The notes below the pieces were generated by a model, which saw only the letters and a list, made by a program, of their open reading frames with translations, searched no databases and was not told the origin of the DNA. Shown here one piece after another: positions 22,672 to 33,848 of a DNA stretch of 64,000 nt. The first letter of the stretch is position 1. Every line of letters starts with the position of its first letter. Origin of the DNA: Tetmemena sp. SeJ-2015 (Eukaryota; Ciliophora; Spirotrichea; Sporadotrichida; Oxytrichidae). The stretch spans positions 1 to 64,000 of the forward strand of contig JAJKFJ010021883.1 in the NCBI GenBank assembly GCA_027382625.1, written 5' to 3'. The position numbers were made by a program, and so were the translations under genes.

Positions 22672-22974
22672 AATTTAAATGAGTGTAAATGCAATTTTAA
22701 CATCGAACTTTATTTCATTAAAACTAAGAATTTAAGACTTGGACAACATTTATTCAGAATATTACTTTAATTCTAGATAACTATTGTAAAATATGGATAT
22801 ATTTTGAATCATGAATTAAATGGACCCATAATTAATATAATCTGCTTTCTGCTATTTATTTCATGGAGTCCTAAACAAAACAAATCATCAGCATTCTCTA
22901 CTAAAAGGCTTTGTAGTTTCTTCGTAGGATAATAGTTATTTAAACTTATTTCAGAGAGTCAGGCATTTTTCATA

Positions 22975-24800
22975 ATGTGCAGAAGTCTGGAGGAGAAGTC
23001 TGAATTATACGCCTTGGTTAGAGTAATTGACAAAGATAGTGTGATGGTCGACAGATTTCAAAGATCACTCAACTTCATTGACAAGTAATTATTAGATATA
23101 GAAATAGCAGCAGTATTTATAATATGAAGAAGTAAAGATTTTAATCTAGTGCTGAGTTAAAAATAGAACCTATTTTGATATGATAGTGAAAAAGCATACA
23201 AGCAAATACTCTAACGGCAACGAGGAGCAAGCTAAAATCGCTCTATTGCTTTACCTCGATAATTAATTATATAGTAAAAATTATGACAATTGAAAATTGA
23301 TAATGATTTTTCCAATTGGTAATTCTGCTGTGAATTCAGCTACGCAGATATCACTGTCGAAAAGCTTAAGAAAATATCCCTTATGCAAAATCCTTAGAAA
23401 CTTATGAGCAGAAGAGAAGATAAAAATGTTTATCTACTAGCTAAAGTAAGGGACAGATTTATTATCTTATTTAGGACATGAAATGGAAGAACATACATCT
23501 TATTTTGAAAAATGAGCAGCTGTATATTGAAATAACTAATCTGACGCAGTTTATCAGTTCTAGCTCGGGTAGTGGTAAATCAAGCGGCAACAGTGTTAGC
23601 TAGTTCTACCAGTCTTGTCAGGCTGATTTTCTATTCAAGAACAACTTAATTAAGTATATATTTTCCTAAACAAATGGCAGAGGAGAGATGGTGTTTTAAG
23701 CATACCCATAGATGCTGTTCAAAGAATCAGTCGCTTGCACATCATGCATAACAGACAGGGCTTGACGCTATAGTATCTTTAGGTGGAGTATCACTTAGGC
23801 TTTTAAGATTCTCTCTAAGCCTATGAGTGGAAGAAGCTGCTAAAGAGAGAGTATGCAAGGGTTAAGCAGGAGAAGATATGGCTGTTTAAATATGGAACCA
23901 TTTTGATTAGGACAAGAAAACTCATCGAATTAAAGGAATTTCATACAGATGTTGGAGAGCTTGAATACATCTGGGACTATTTCTCATGTGATAAATCTCC
24001 TTTTATATTCTAATTTTTATTCTAACTTTACTTGAAAATATCTCAAGAAGAGGACTGGAAGGATGGCTAAAGATTCTCTGCAACTAGCTAATCAAATCGT
24101 TTTAGTGCTCATTATGAAATCGATAATTCGTCCCTGGACTAAAGTAACTCTACCTAAAACATCAGACTTGAAGATGACTTAAGCTTTAAATAAAAAGGCC
24201 AACGGCCAGGAACTGAGTACTAAAATGACAATAATTAAGATGAACAGGCCTAATTGCAATTGATATTGGCCGTTAAATAGAGCGCAAGTGCAAAGAAAGC
24301 TAAAGATGCAAAGAGGTTTTAAACAGAAAAGATAGGTAGTAGTGGTGCTGGCAAAGACTTATTGCATTAGAATAGAACAGAATTGGAGTTCTTCTCTGCT
24401 TTTGATAACCATAATTATTTCACATTCATCATATTCTAAAATGTTTAATGAGGTTTAAGACTGCGTAGATTACAAATAGTAAATAAAAAGAGTAGGAAAA
24501 TTAGTCTTACTACAACTCACAGGCACTATTCTTAGAGGTTCCAGATATTTAAAGACAGATAATAGAAGAGTTTATGAAAATAGACCCTATCAAACACGTT
24601 GATGGATAAAAACTTTATAGCAAAAATTGTAAGCGTTTTTTTTAAGACTATAATTTTTGAAAATATAGAATTTGAGATTTACTCAACGACAAATTAAGCC
24701 TTGAGTATAATCAATGAGAGGCTTTTGAAAACAAAAACCTCACCTGTGTTGATAGCTAGGACTCCTATTGATGCCTCTTTCTATGTAGTTAAAAAGGTAA
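22975..24800 (+). CDS. Multi-segment gene of unknown function
   Basis: A series of coding-like segments in changing frames, all plus strand, Q-code: MCRSLEEKSELYALVRVIDK (from ATG 22975), RTYFDMIVKKHTSKYSNGNE (about 23160), FSYADITVEKLKKISLM (23335), KWKNIHLILKNEQLYIEITN (23480), WKKLLKREYARVKQEKIWLF (23820) and a Gln/Asn/Ser-rich end (24050-24440). Two later segments (24540-24800) may belong to it. Several IESs or introns must separate them, but I could not fix pointers. No family recognised; it may be more than one gene. Confidence 0.4.
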
Positions 24801-25199
24801 CTTTATAACAATTTGTCTCATAATAAATTGATAGAGTTTAAGAATGCTTGAGATGCATAAATTATGGAATTCATCAATCAAGAATTTAGAAATCAAACAT
24901 TTCTTTGAAGGATAAAATCTTTATCTTTATAACTTGCAATTAAAGTAAGTGAAGACCACATATTGAATAATCTAAATTTATTTTAGCTCAAAGAATAAGA
25001 AAAATAAGGCAACAGAGTTACAAGATTTTTAGAATCTAATCTCTTATCACTTTAAATAAATTATTATGCTGTTGAGAATTAAATTAATTTTTGCTTATAA
25101 TTTTTCAAATCCTTAGGCGAGAAATTTATTTCATAAATAAATCTCTTAAATCAACAAGAACCAAAATATATTTCCTTTATTTTAAATTTAATAAAGAAT

Positions 25200-25487
25200 G
25201 TGATTTTTAATTTCTAAATGTATTACAATTACTTTGAGCAAGAAGAATAGTTTTACATGATAGATTCTACTCTAAATTTCCCTAACATCTCTAAGAAAGA
25301 ATCTTAGAGCGTCCTTTTCTTCAGAAGTAACTTCTTTCTTCTTTGATAATTTATTTATAGTATTCAGTTTGTATAAGAGACTTGATGGGTGTGAAGTAGT
25401 GATGCATATATCTGCTATTAATCTGTGCGAAGATTTCACCTCTATTTTTGGGGCATTAAAATAGGAATAAGTTGTAGAGCGACTCAC
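25200..25487 (-). CDS. Small hypothetical protein
   Basis: ATG 25487 opens a frame (MSRSTTYSYFNAPKIEVK, then KKKEVTSEEKDALRFFLRDV) of 71 codons before the first TAG, which would be read as Gln; the true TGA is about 120 bp further. Composition is protein-like for the first 70 residues and AT-driven after. It diverges from the gene starting at 25534, leaving only about 45 bp between starts. No family recognised. Confidence 0.35.
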
Positions 25488-25533
25488 TCGCCAGTGTAAA
25501 GATCAGCTCAGAGGACTTAAAAACTTTTGCTAG

Positions 25534-26137
25534 ATGGCTCAAATCAATATAGAGGAATAGAAATAGGCCATCCTTGCAAAGTAAAATTAACAGCCACTAG
25601 ATATGGAATTAGATTAATAAGCCCGCAAATAGGAATTGGCCACTTAGAAAACTATCTTAAAGAAGCCTATATTTGGAAGATATGCGGATTTAAGCTAGCC
25701 CCATAATATAACTGAGTCTCAGCTCTTGGTGAACTCATTAAATAGATTTAATATAATTAAATTGGAACTATAGTAACAGACTATATGAAAGAGATGACCA
25801 GAGCTTGCTTTAACCAACAGAAAGTCTCATTGGATAAAATTGGAACAATTCAAAACTTAACTTTCAGAGGAAGAAATCTTTGAATAATAGGAGAGCGGAT
25901 TCAACTTACAGTGACAGAATATAAGTGCTAAGATCTGACTCTATCATGAACTCTTAATTATAGATGGAGTTTAAGAATATCAAAGATGGCCACGAAAAAT
26001 CAAGTCTCAGGTAGTAAAATTTGAGTAGGCTTCATAACTTCAGTGGTACAAGAGAGTCAATGCTAAATGGATAGATGAACGCCACTGTTGTGACAAATGG
26101 CTTCAGGACTGCTTAAAACTCAATGGTAGCAATATGA
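25534..26137 (+). CDS. Small Gln/Asn/Ser-rich protein, one 19 bp IES
   Basis: ATG 25534 (MAQINIEEQKQAILAKQNQQ) to TGA 26135. After removal of a 19 bp IES at 25737 the frame runs through SLNWNYSNRLYERDDQSLLQ and RKKSLNNRRADSTYSDR to TNGFRTAQNSMVAI, about 195 residues. Ser/Arg-rich patches look like phosphorylation-regulated disordered sequence. No domain recognised. Confidence 0.6.
25737..25755 (+). other. IES, 19 bp, pointer ATTAAAT
   Basis: ATTAAAT at 25737-25743 and 25756-25762. Removal joins SQLLVNS to LNWNYSNRLYERDD; retained, the frame ends in TGA within 20 codons. One of the shortest IESs in the window, so it deserves direct confirmation. Confidence 0.6.
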
Positions 26138-26221
26138 AATTAGAGCAATCTAGATCTTATTAAAATTATTTATCAATTTCATTATGAAAATATATTGACA
26201 TAGCAATTGTGAGATCAAATT

Positions 26222-29200
26222 TTCATAATGTAAGTAGTTTGAAAATTTAATTATCATCATCAATATCTTTAATTATAGCTTTCATGAATGGAAAATTAAT
26301 AGAGGTCTTTCCTTAGTTTACAGCTCTGGTTAAGCACAGTTTGAATTTATCTTGTGAAAATTAGAAGCTACTCTCATCTTCTTCATCCTTCTCTAATAAG
26401 GCTGGTAACTTCTCTTTAAAATGGTGCTCTCTTTTCTTTTTGGCAGTAGAAAACTGAATCAGGGTTCGAGAGACTTAGTTTAAGTTATTAAGATACTGGC
26501 TTTAGCTGTTTAAACTGTGGCATAGATACTCCATCTTCTTCTCCGCTCATAGCTCTATCCTCTGAAAATAGGAGCCTCTCATCTCAATCTCATAATTATC
26601 AGTTCATTCAAAAAACAATAGCTTACTTAAATAGCTTAAAATATAGTTCATAGTGTTTCTCACATAGTAATTAGTTTATAGTTAAGCTTTCTTCTAAGGT
26701 TATCTGATTATGCACTTGCTTTCCTAAGGGTTTATTGTTTTTCTATTGATATAATGTATAAGAAGCTATTGAGAGAGAAAGCATCCTAAGAAGTATGAAC
26801 TTGAGCGAAGAAGAGGAAAATTACTTTCCCCACGACAGAGCTCATCATTCTTGGGAGTCGATCTCTGTGGCTTCTTAACTTTTCATAAGTTAATAAGGTA
26901 CATTTGATACACAAGGATAACTTAGGTTCTTTTATAGTTATAGGTTATTATAGGGACGCTTCTGATCAGTTGCTTCAATCTCCTCTAGTGCGTCCTGAAT
27001 TAGTTATTCACCACTTATACTTTCAGAAAGAGTCTTTTTCTTTGGGGTTCTCTTCTTCTTCTTTTTAGATTTAAATAACGGATCTTAAAATACTGTGATA
27101 GAATACTTTTGCTGGTTGCTAGACTTACTCAGAATACTTTAGTTATTTATCAATTCAGTAATAGATCCTTTTTCATAAGCTCTTTTATAGGCTTGCTGCC
27201 ACTTGTCCAAACTAGATTAAATACTCTTGCTGGCAGTCGATTAAGGGTTTCTTCTCAGTTGAGGTGAATCCCTGTTCTCTTGAACAGCAGTTGCTGAGTT
27301 TCTCTTGAACTCCCATAAATAAAAAGCTACAGCTTAAATCTCCTTTCTCATTCAATATCGCCTCCTAAAAATCATGAAATATTCAAAGTTAAGATAATTT
27401 ATTGGAGGCTATATAAGTGAGGGAATCTCATCTTTGCAAAGCTCTGAAGACCTTAGCCTCGGAACATAGTGAAGCAAGCTTGCAGATAGATTAAGAGTAC
27501 TGAAGGTTTTCTTTGAAGGGCTGCTACTTGTCTTTTCTCCTTAACTATGAATAGCCGAATTCATGTGGTTGTAAGTTAGCCTCTAGGTTGGCCACATATT
27601 CAGACTTTTCTTTCTCTCCTGGTGAGAATTTTTTATGCTGAGTTGATTCTTTAACTTTGCACCTTCATTGTTATTGGTGTTGCCAAAGAAGGAAGAGTTG
27701 AATTTGTCATTCAAGCATTAGAAGTAGTCATTTGTATTTGGCTCGTCATCAACTTAAGAAGTGGGTTTGGACTTATCTTGCCTCCATATTTGGTCCTTTT
27801 ACAAGCACTATCTGATCTAATCAAGGATATCAGATCGGTCGTCCTCAAAGTTGAATTCGCAGACTATATAAAGCTAATATCATTATAATTGATCAGCCCT
27901 TTTCTTCCTCTCCTTCAATCTCCCATTCGTTCTTATCATCTAGAGCTGAGACACTATTTCTTTCAACTACTTTGAAGCTAGCTCCCTAGATGTAATGTAT
28001 AGAGCTGTCCTTCGAATGCTTATAGTGAAGCTTGGGCTATCTAATTTCACCCTTCTCATTGAATTCATCTACTTCCTCTATGATAACGCCTTGCCCAACT
28101 TCCAAGACATTTGCGTCATCGTCACTTTCAGTATCATCATCAAAGGAACTTGGTAAGTCTTCTTGATGTTGCTACTCTGCAACCTCCTCCAAGTTGTAGT
28201 ATTTAACAAAGCTATATCAAAGAAAGAAAAGTGCTCATATTGCGTACAAAGCTCTTTGTTATGTTAGACTAGATTATTTGTACTCAGAAGAGAGAGTCAT
28301 ATAATTTAAATGACTTGAGGATCTTGTTGAGCTAAAAGACCTTATCATTTGGAATCCTGAGGTCTTCTGCCTTTTGTATTTAACTCAAGTACTTAATTAC
28401 TTTTATCATTTCCTTGTCGTCTCTTTCACCATAAAATGGAATAATTGGGATCCCATTCTCAAGGTTAAAGGCAAAAGAGTAGATGTTGTCATCGACTATT
28501 AACACATCTTTAGGATTTACTTAGTCTCCAAAGATGCGAAGATCCTTAACATAGAATTGTATAGGCTTCTCATCCGATCTCCACGGATAATCCACCCATG
28601 TGCACTGATCTCTGAAAAAACGGTGCTATATCAACTCTCCAGTAGGATCCAAATAATCTAAGATAGGGTTGGCATACCAATCGATTCCTGCCGTGTAAAC
28701 GGCTACTTCAAAATATTTGTTAGCTTCCTTTAAGCATTAAATTGCGTAAGGTCTGACTGTAAATCCCTAAAGCTATCTCGTTCCATTTTCTGGATTGTCT
28801 AAGTAAACCTAAACTTCGGGCACAAAGTTCTCAAATTCTACGCCAGGAGCTTTAACCTCATTAACTGGTACTTCTACATCATTTCATTTTAGCTATTTTA
28901 ATGATAGAATCGTAATTTATCAAAAGACTTTTAGTCCTCATTAGCCTCTTCTTTTTCCTGGGGACTGTGAATTAACGTCTGATCTAAATCGAAAATGATA
29001 AGTCTCTTGCAGCCATATCAGTTCTTATAATCAATTTAAGTATTTACTCACCATCTTTCTTAAACTTGAAATCAATATTCTACTCTGGCTTAAGATCAGG
29101 CTTGCCCTAAATCTTCTTGATATAATTGATCTAGCTGAAAATGTGGATAGTCATATTTTTGTACATCTCCGCACTGAGGCGATTATCTGTCTGCTCTATC

Positions 29201-29316
29201 ACTTCTTGGGGGAGGCATGATTCTGAGAACTGTCGGCGATGCTGGGCCTAAGTTTGCTAATTTGAAGATTTGCGGTTAGAAGGCGACGAAGTGCTGTTCT
29301 TTTAACCGTTCAACAT
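26222..29316 (-). CDS. FCP/SCP-type CTD phosphatase C with long C-terminal extension
   Basis: ATG 29316 (MLNGQKNSTSSPSNRK). After IESs at 29023 and 28878, the phosphatase core reads CKRLIIFDLDQTLIHSP (DxDxT catalytic motif), FTVRPYAIQCLKEANKYFEV, AVYTAGIDWYANPILDYLDP and VKDLRIFGDQVNPKDVLIVD, the NLI-interacting-factor/FCP1-SCP family that removes phosphate from the RNA polymerase II CTD or similar Ser/Thr sites. IES 28201-28303 joins ILKSFK to YYNLEEVAEQQHQED, adding a long acidic then Ser/Lys-rich tail (DDDTESDDDANVLEVGQG, FSTAKKKREHHFKEKL) to TGA 26222. IES 27860-27893 lies in the tail. A frame switch near 27360-27400 is unresolved. If the 28201 join is wrong the protein would stop at 28284. 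Confidence 0.75.
27860..27893 (-). other. IES, 34 bp, pointer CTG (minus strand)
   Basis: CAG at 27860-27862 and 27894-27896 on the plus strand. Removal joins WEIEGEEEKG to CEFNFEDDRSD; retained, TGA follows at once. Confidence 0.6.
28201..28303 (-). other. IES, 103 bp, pointer TTAAAT (minus strand)
   Basis: ATTTAA at 28201-28206 and 28304-28309 on the plus strand. Removal turns the TGA-ended phosphatase frame into LKSFKYYNLEEVAEQQ and continues for hundreds of codons. A second 8 bp repeat (ACAAAGCT, near 28207 and 28245) inside is not used in the best join. Confidence 0.6.
28878..28918 (-). other. IES, 41 bp, pointer TGAT (minus strand)
   Basis: ATCA at 28878-28881 and 28919-28922 on the plus strand. 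Removal gives NEDQKSFDVEVPVNEVKAPG just after the DxDxT motif. Confidence 0.7.
29023..29050 (-). other. IES, 28 bp, pointer ATGG (minus strand)
   Basis: CCAT at 29023-29026 and 29051-29054 on the plus strand. Removal gives FKFKKDGCKRLIIFDLDQT, placing the catalytic motif in frame. The segment begins GTGAGT but has no AG at the needed end, so an intron is unlikely. Confidence 0.65.
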
Positions 29317-29699
29317 GATATTATAAAAACTTAGTGTTCAAAGTCGTCTGAGTGTTTTGCGTAAACTTAAATAATTTGTAGAAATTTCGAAGTAAAAATA
29401 AACTTTCTCTGTTTTTGAAAGGGAAGCAAAATTTGATTATCTGGGAGTGGAGATCCGAGGTCGTTGCTGAAGGAGTATTTACTCATGTTTCGCTCTGACT
29501 TGAAGGAGGGTTCTACATTTAATAAGTTAGCTAAAGGTTGGCGATATAGAAATATTTTTGCTTAGAATTAACCACTCGATATTTAATATGGAAAATCAAA
29601 GGGAGCTTTCCATTGCAATTATTTAGATTTGCAGTCGACTAATCTACGACTCACATTTCCAAATTTATTTGCAAATTTTTTGTTACAATTTTAAACTCA

Positions 29700-29973
29700 T
29701 TGGTATAAAAAATAGGATGTCTTTCTACTTACTTCTTTATCGCTGCTGAATGTTTGCTTCCTTTCTGAAATCGATGCTTTAACCTTCGCTTTCTTCAGCA
29801 TTCCCATTTACTTGCCTATATGGGTGATCAATCTTAGCTGATTGGGTCTCAACCACCACGCTAAGATAGCGCTTAGAGCGCACGTATTCGCGAGCGGCTT
29901 ATCTTCCTACCATTTCTGAAACGAATGGCTAAGAATCTTTTGTGTGGTAAGATTCATTTTCGAAAATGTCCAT
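29700..29973 (-). CDS. Small hypothetical protein, first exon or MDS
   Basis: ATG 29973 starts MDIFENESYHTKDSQPFVSE, then GRQAAREYVRSKRYLSVVVE and KIDHPYRQVNGNAEESEG. Three in-frame TAA/TAG codons fit the Gln code. It ends in a GTAAGT-like donor near 29725; the next exon was not found. No family recognised. It is divergent from the small membrane protein at 30015. Confidence 0.5.
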
Positions 29974-30014
29974 TTATAAAGTAACTAAAGTAAGGTTTAT
30001 ATAATAGAGTCAGC

Positions 30015-30167
30015 ATGAAAGGAGAAAAGATCTTCGACGAAACCTTAATGCTCACTAGAGTTTTAATTCCATTATTTAGGGTTTTAAGAGCATTAGCAAT
30101 CACTTTGGGGGTTATCCTGTTTGCGATTCTCTTCGTTACTAAATAGCGAGCATCTTTAAGTTACTGA
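30015..30167 (+). CDS. Small single-pass membrane protein, 50 residues
   Basis: ATG 30015 (MKGEKIFDETLMLTRVLIPL) to TGA 30165. Most of the chain is one hydrophobic segment (LRALAITLGVILFAILFV) ending in KQRASLSY, where Q is TAG. Too short for family assignment; it may be real or chance, since the hydrophobic stretch is longer than AT-rich noise usually gives. Confidence 0.4.
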
Positions 30168-30576
30168 TCTGCACACCTAGAGATTGCTAATACAAAGAGA
30201 AGGCAAATAAAACAAAAAAAAAGTGAAAAAAAAACTATCTCTTAATCTGAGTTTTTTTAATAAATCTTACTAACATTAACTTAAATAGCAATAAAAAGAC
30301 ATTTTAAAGCGATAAAATTATTTAAATTTAAGGCCCTCTCAGTAAATAATTAAATCATGATGCTTCTGCTTGCTTTATTTACATTTAATAAAATTCATTT
30401 GACTTTCATTAGAATTCTAAGCAATATTTTCTTTCAATCCAAAATTCATGTCACAGTCATGTGCTGCGTTTTGAGATCCCTGTTTCGTATACATATCATT
30501 GCTGATAATGTAATTAGGACTCTGAATCTTGGTAGTTGGATCTGCCTAACTTATTGTCAGGAGCTTTTCAACCATT

Positions 30577-31910
30577 TCAAAACTTTAAAAATGAGCAATT
30601 TTTCTAAATAATATTATAACTCTTTGAGGGATGACGTTTAACCCTCCTTTTTGGCTTGTTAGTATTTATTAGGTATTCTTCTTCCACAGGCAAATTCTTT
30701 CCACATCTTTTGCAGGATATTACCTCACGCTCTTAATTATTTACTGCCTCTTTTACGAATTCTGCGGCCTCTCCGCTCAACCGTGAAATTTAATTTAATT
30801 ATCTAAGAGGTTCTGCGCTTCTCTGCCCCTCATTCGCTTCTAAATCGAAAGGAGGGATGATTGTTTGATCGATATCCTCCTCAATCTACTATAGAGAAGC
30901 ACGGGCTTGACAGTCTACGCAAAGCCTGTCCTCTCTTATTTGACCATGTGAAAAGCTCTATTTAAGATTTCTTGAACAGGTCGAAGACTTGCAATCTTAG
31001 TTTGAAATTTAAGATTCAGTCTCCGAAGTTTTGAGGATACCAGAATATTTCTTCATTGGCAGAAGAACCAAAATATCCGAATTGTTTTCGAGGTTGCTTT
31101 CACTCTCCATATTTCTTTCTGAATTATGAAGTGAGATAAAAATTATCTATTGATAATACATATAATTGAAGATGTTTTGAAAGAGTTCAGGAATTTTATA
31201 GGATTTAGACCTCATTCTCTTATGGGAAGCTCGACCAAGTGGTGAGCTTTAGCTATTGCTGTTCTCGTTAGAAAATTGTTCCTGAATCAAAATTTTCAAT
31301 TTAAATAGACTTTGAGTTTTGATTGAATGCTGTCCATTGACTTGTTGAGGAGAAGGACTGTAGAGGATTTCATGTTTAGAGTTTTATTTTGGAGACGACT
31401 CGCCAAGATTACCTTACAATCCTTACCGATGCAGTGCTTTGCCCCTTGTGCCACTGCGTCGATTCTCTGCAATTCCTCACTGTCAATTTCAAGGCATCTT
31501 ACGCTCGTTTATTTATTGTTCGAGGAACAAAATGGGGAAGAGAAGCAAGAGACCTCTTGATGGTGCTGAGCTTAGTCGGGTCTCTAGTTGTTATGGGGGG
31601 TGGAGTTCTGATGATCTGTTGACACATCGTTTGCAAATTGCTGGAGATATATTTCATTGTCTTGCAAGCATTCAGTCAGTTCAAATAAAAGAGACTTAGT
31701 TATAAGAAATGCTAGTCAGTCAGTTTTTGAGTCGAAGGTGTAGTTGTTGAAGATTGTGGGATGTGAAGTTTCACAGAGCTGCTTCTAGATCTAGGTGTTT
31801 TAAAGGAGCGGAGGAACTGGAACGATAGGGGCTATGTCTTACTAATGACGGTGCGCATTCTTTGTAGAGGGGTTGCGTGCTCTTCCACTTGCCATCTCTC
31901 ATTGCTGATA
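30577..31910 (-). CDS. Ser/Gln-rich protein with two CxxC pairs, IES-interrupted
   Basis: Reads from about 31910 to TGA 30577. N-terminal segment includes SSSVKLHIPQSSTTTPSTQK; IES 31672-31715 joins it to LTECLQDNEIYLQQFANDVS and on to NKSMDSIQSKLKVYLN. After an unresolved join near 31300 a second open region runs IQEQFSNENSNSQSSPLGRA, through an in-frame ATG at 31110 (MESESNLENNSDILVLLP), to the end with REDRLCVDCQARA and ISCKRCGKNLPVEEEY, two CxxC pairs that could bind one zinc. It may instead be two genes, the second starting at 31110. No family recognised. Another frame (ATG 31902, MRDGKWKSTQPLY) is also open at the N terminus, so the true start is uncertain. Confidence 0.55.
31672..31715 (-). 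other. IES, 44 bp, 9 bp pointer ACTGACTGA (minus strand)
   Basis: TCAGTCAGT at 31672-31680 and 31716-31724 on the plus strand, the longest pointer placed here. Removal opens a frame of about 130 codons with natural composition; retained, TGA occurs in the segment. Confidence 0.82.
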
Positions 31911-32183
31911 GATGATTATCCATTCCTCATATAGATCTATACATCTTTATTTGGTACACAAGGTCTAAAAATTGATGAGAAAAGAGGAGACATATTTAAT
32001 TAATAATCGAGCTTGTACTTATTCAGATCAAGACGCTAGTTTGTTCTCATCTAATTTCTCAATCAATAATATTTTAAGATATTTGATTAAATTAATTGAA
32101 TCGCAGGTGGGAGCGATAGATTCTTTTATAGTTATTGATTATTAGTAGAGCTTTTATATAATCTTTTAGCACTAATAACACAA

Positions 32184-33848
32184 ATGGAACCTCAGCGACT
32201 GAAGTCAAAGAACCAGTATTCGTCCACAATCCTCAAGTTCAAACTCAAAAAGAAGGTTTATTGCTTTAAATTAATTGGAAAATAAAATTTGAGGAAGTCG
32301 AGGTATCAAAATTTTAACGCAGATTTACTAATCTAAGACCACAAATTTTTGAAAAATTTCAACCTCAAATTTATTTCCAGAAGCGCTATGCTCACATTTA
32401 TATATAATGGACTTAGTCTTAGATATGATCGGAAATGAGATATTAACATATCTGAGATTCACTCTTTTGACACAGGCTAAAAACTTATCTTATATTTTAT
32501 TTAAAAATTAGAAAATTTAGGATCAAAGAATGATTTTGATTGCTGGTATGTTACATTCCTTTTTTATTATTTTATATGGACACCAATTTCAACTAAACTA
32601 TAATAGAATGGAGCTGTTACCTCAATCACCAACCATCGCATTTAAAGCCTCGATTACCAAGCAGAAGAATACAGAAAGGCAATTTAACTATTTTGGTGAT
32701 TGGTTATAGTAAAATATTATTTTATGCTGGCAAAGTCCATGGATTTAATAGGTCATATTCCGAATGCTACCACGTTCCAGCGCATCAGAGTTAGAGATGA
32801 AAGAGCTGAACAAAATAACCAGTTCTCATTTTAATCAATTACTTATGTTCGATGGAGATGATCTACAGGAAATGGGATCACTCCTCGCTAGTTCAAGTGC
32901 TTCTTCAAGTGCCATTTTCGAAGATGATACCGAAAATCACTATCAAACCTCCATTATGGCATGCACAGTCATTAAAGAACCAGAACAGCTCATTGATAAC
33001 GACTTCCTTAAACTGTTGGCTTACATTAAAACTCTGTATAAAATTATTCTTAAGACTCTTGAATTGAAATTTAAAGTAAGTCCCTGACTTTTCGGAGTTA
33101 AAGGATAAGTGCGTAGAGTTCGGAGATTACACGCGTCACAAGACTTTGATCTGGGACTTGGACGAGACGCTCATTCATTCTTAACTACTTCCACCTGACA
33201 TAGAGAAAAATCACACTCATGATTTTGTGATCACTTTGAAAAGCGGAACTAGATTTGCTATTTCTAAGAGGCCCTATGCAGACAAGTGTCTTGAGCATCT
33301 AGCTCAATTCTATGAAATGGCCATCTTTACTGCTGCCGACTAAGAATATGCTGATCTTATAGTGGATCAGCTGGACCCTAACAAGAATCTTTTTAGCTTC
33401 AGGATGTATAGATAGCATTACCTTCATTATTTGTTAAAAAATGCTTTGTTTATTAAACATGGTTGATTGTGTTAAGGTGGATGATGCCTATGTGAATAAA
33501 TGTGAGAAATTGCGTATATACTTGGGAGTATGATTAATATTTGTGAAAGATTTGAGGATTATAACTGACAGAGAATTAGAGGACATGGTCATAGTAGATA
33601 ACTCCATCATATCTTTTGCCTTTCAAATCAACAACGGCTTACTTATGCTAATTTTTCTATCTTTGAATTCTTTTAAAGGCATTCCGATCTGCGCTTACTA
33701 CAATGTGAATAAGTTCCAAGATCAAGAGTTGCTGTATCTGATAGTTTTCTTAGAAGAGACTTACTACTAGCACAAGGATATCCGCGAAGCTAACAAAATC
33801 ACTTTCAAGCTTCAAGAGGTCATGAATACTAAAACAGCGGATTTATGA
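32184..33848 (+). CDS. FCP/SCP-type CTD phosphatase A
   Basis: ATG 32184 (MEPQRLKSKNQYSSTILKFK) aligns with paralog B's MQSTAQIKVKNQYTSSILKF. Ser-rich N-terminal region (LLASSSASSSAIFEDDTENH), then IKEPEQLIDNDFLKLLAYIK. The core: DYTRHKTLIWDLDETLIHS (DxDxT nucleophile Asp), RPYADKCLEHLAQFYEMAIF, TAADQEYADLIVDQLDP, and after three IESs RQHCVKVDDAYVKDLRIITD and VIVDNSIISFAFQINNGIP to TGA 33846. This family dephosphorylates Ser in the RNA polymerase II CTD or other phosphoproteins using Mg. Joins around 32270-32720 and 33040-33090 are not resolved. It is a tandem duplicate of gene B 2.6 kb downstream and a relative of gene C on the other strand. Confidence 0.8.
33417..33465 (+). other. IES, 49 bp, pointer ATT, phosphatase A
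   Basis: ATT at 33417-33419 and 33466-33468. Removal gives YRQHCVKVDDAYV, which matches uninterrupted paralog B (YRQHCFKVDDVYV) residue by residue. Confidence 0.85.
33491..33541 (+). other. IES, 51 bp, pointer TGTGA, phosphatase A
   Basis: TGTGA at 33491-33495 and 33542-33546. Removal gives DDAYVKDLRIITD, identical in pattern to paralog B, which has no IES here. Confidence 0.88.
33636..33677 (+). other. IES, 42 bp, pointer GGC, phosphatase A
   Basis: GGC at 33636-33638 and 33678-33680. Removal gives FQINNGIPICAYYN, aligned with FQLDNGVPMCAYLA of paralog B. Confidence 0.85.

Noticed and set aside
23141..24800. Scrambled MDS order in the unknown gene at 23-24.8 kb
   Set aside because: Frame changes are frequent, but without a family alignment the true order cannot be judged; linear order is the simpler reading.
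28207..28252. 8 bp repeat ACAAAGCT as the IES pointer in phosphatase C
   Set aside because: Its use leaves the TGA at 28284 in frame; the overlapping TTAAAT pair removes it and joins the frames.
29023..29050. GT-AG intron starting GTGAGT in phosphatase C
   Set aside because: No AG acceptor restores the frame; the ATGG direct repeat does.
31327..31699. Three overlapping plus-strand ORFs
   Set aside because: They lie opposite minus-strand coding sequence that runs on through a 9 bp pointer with better composition.
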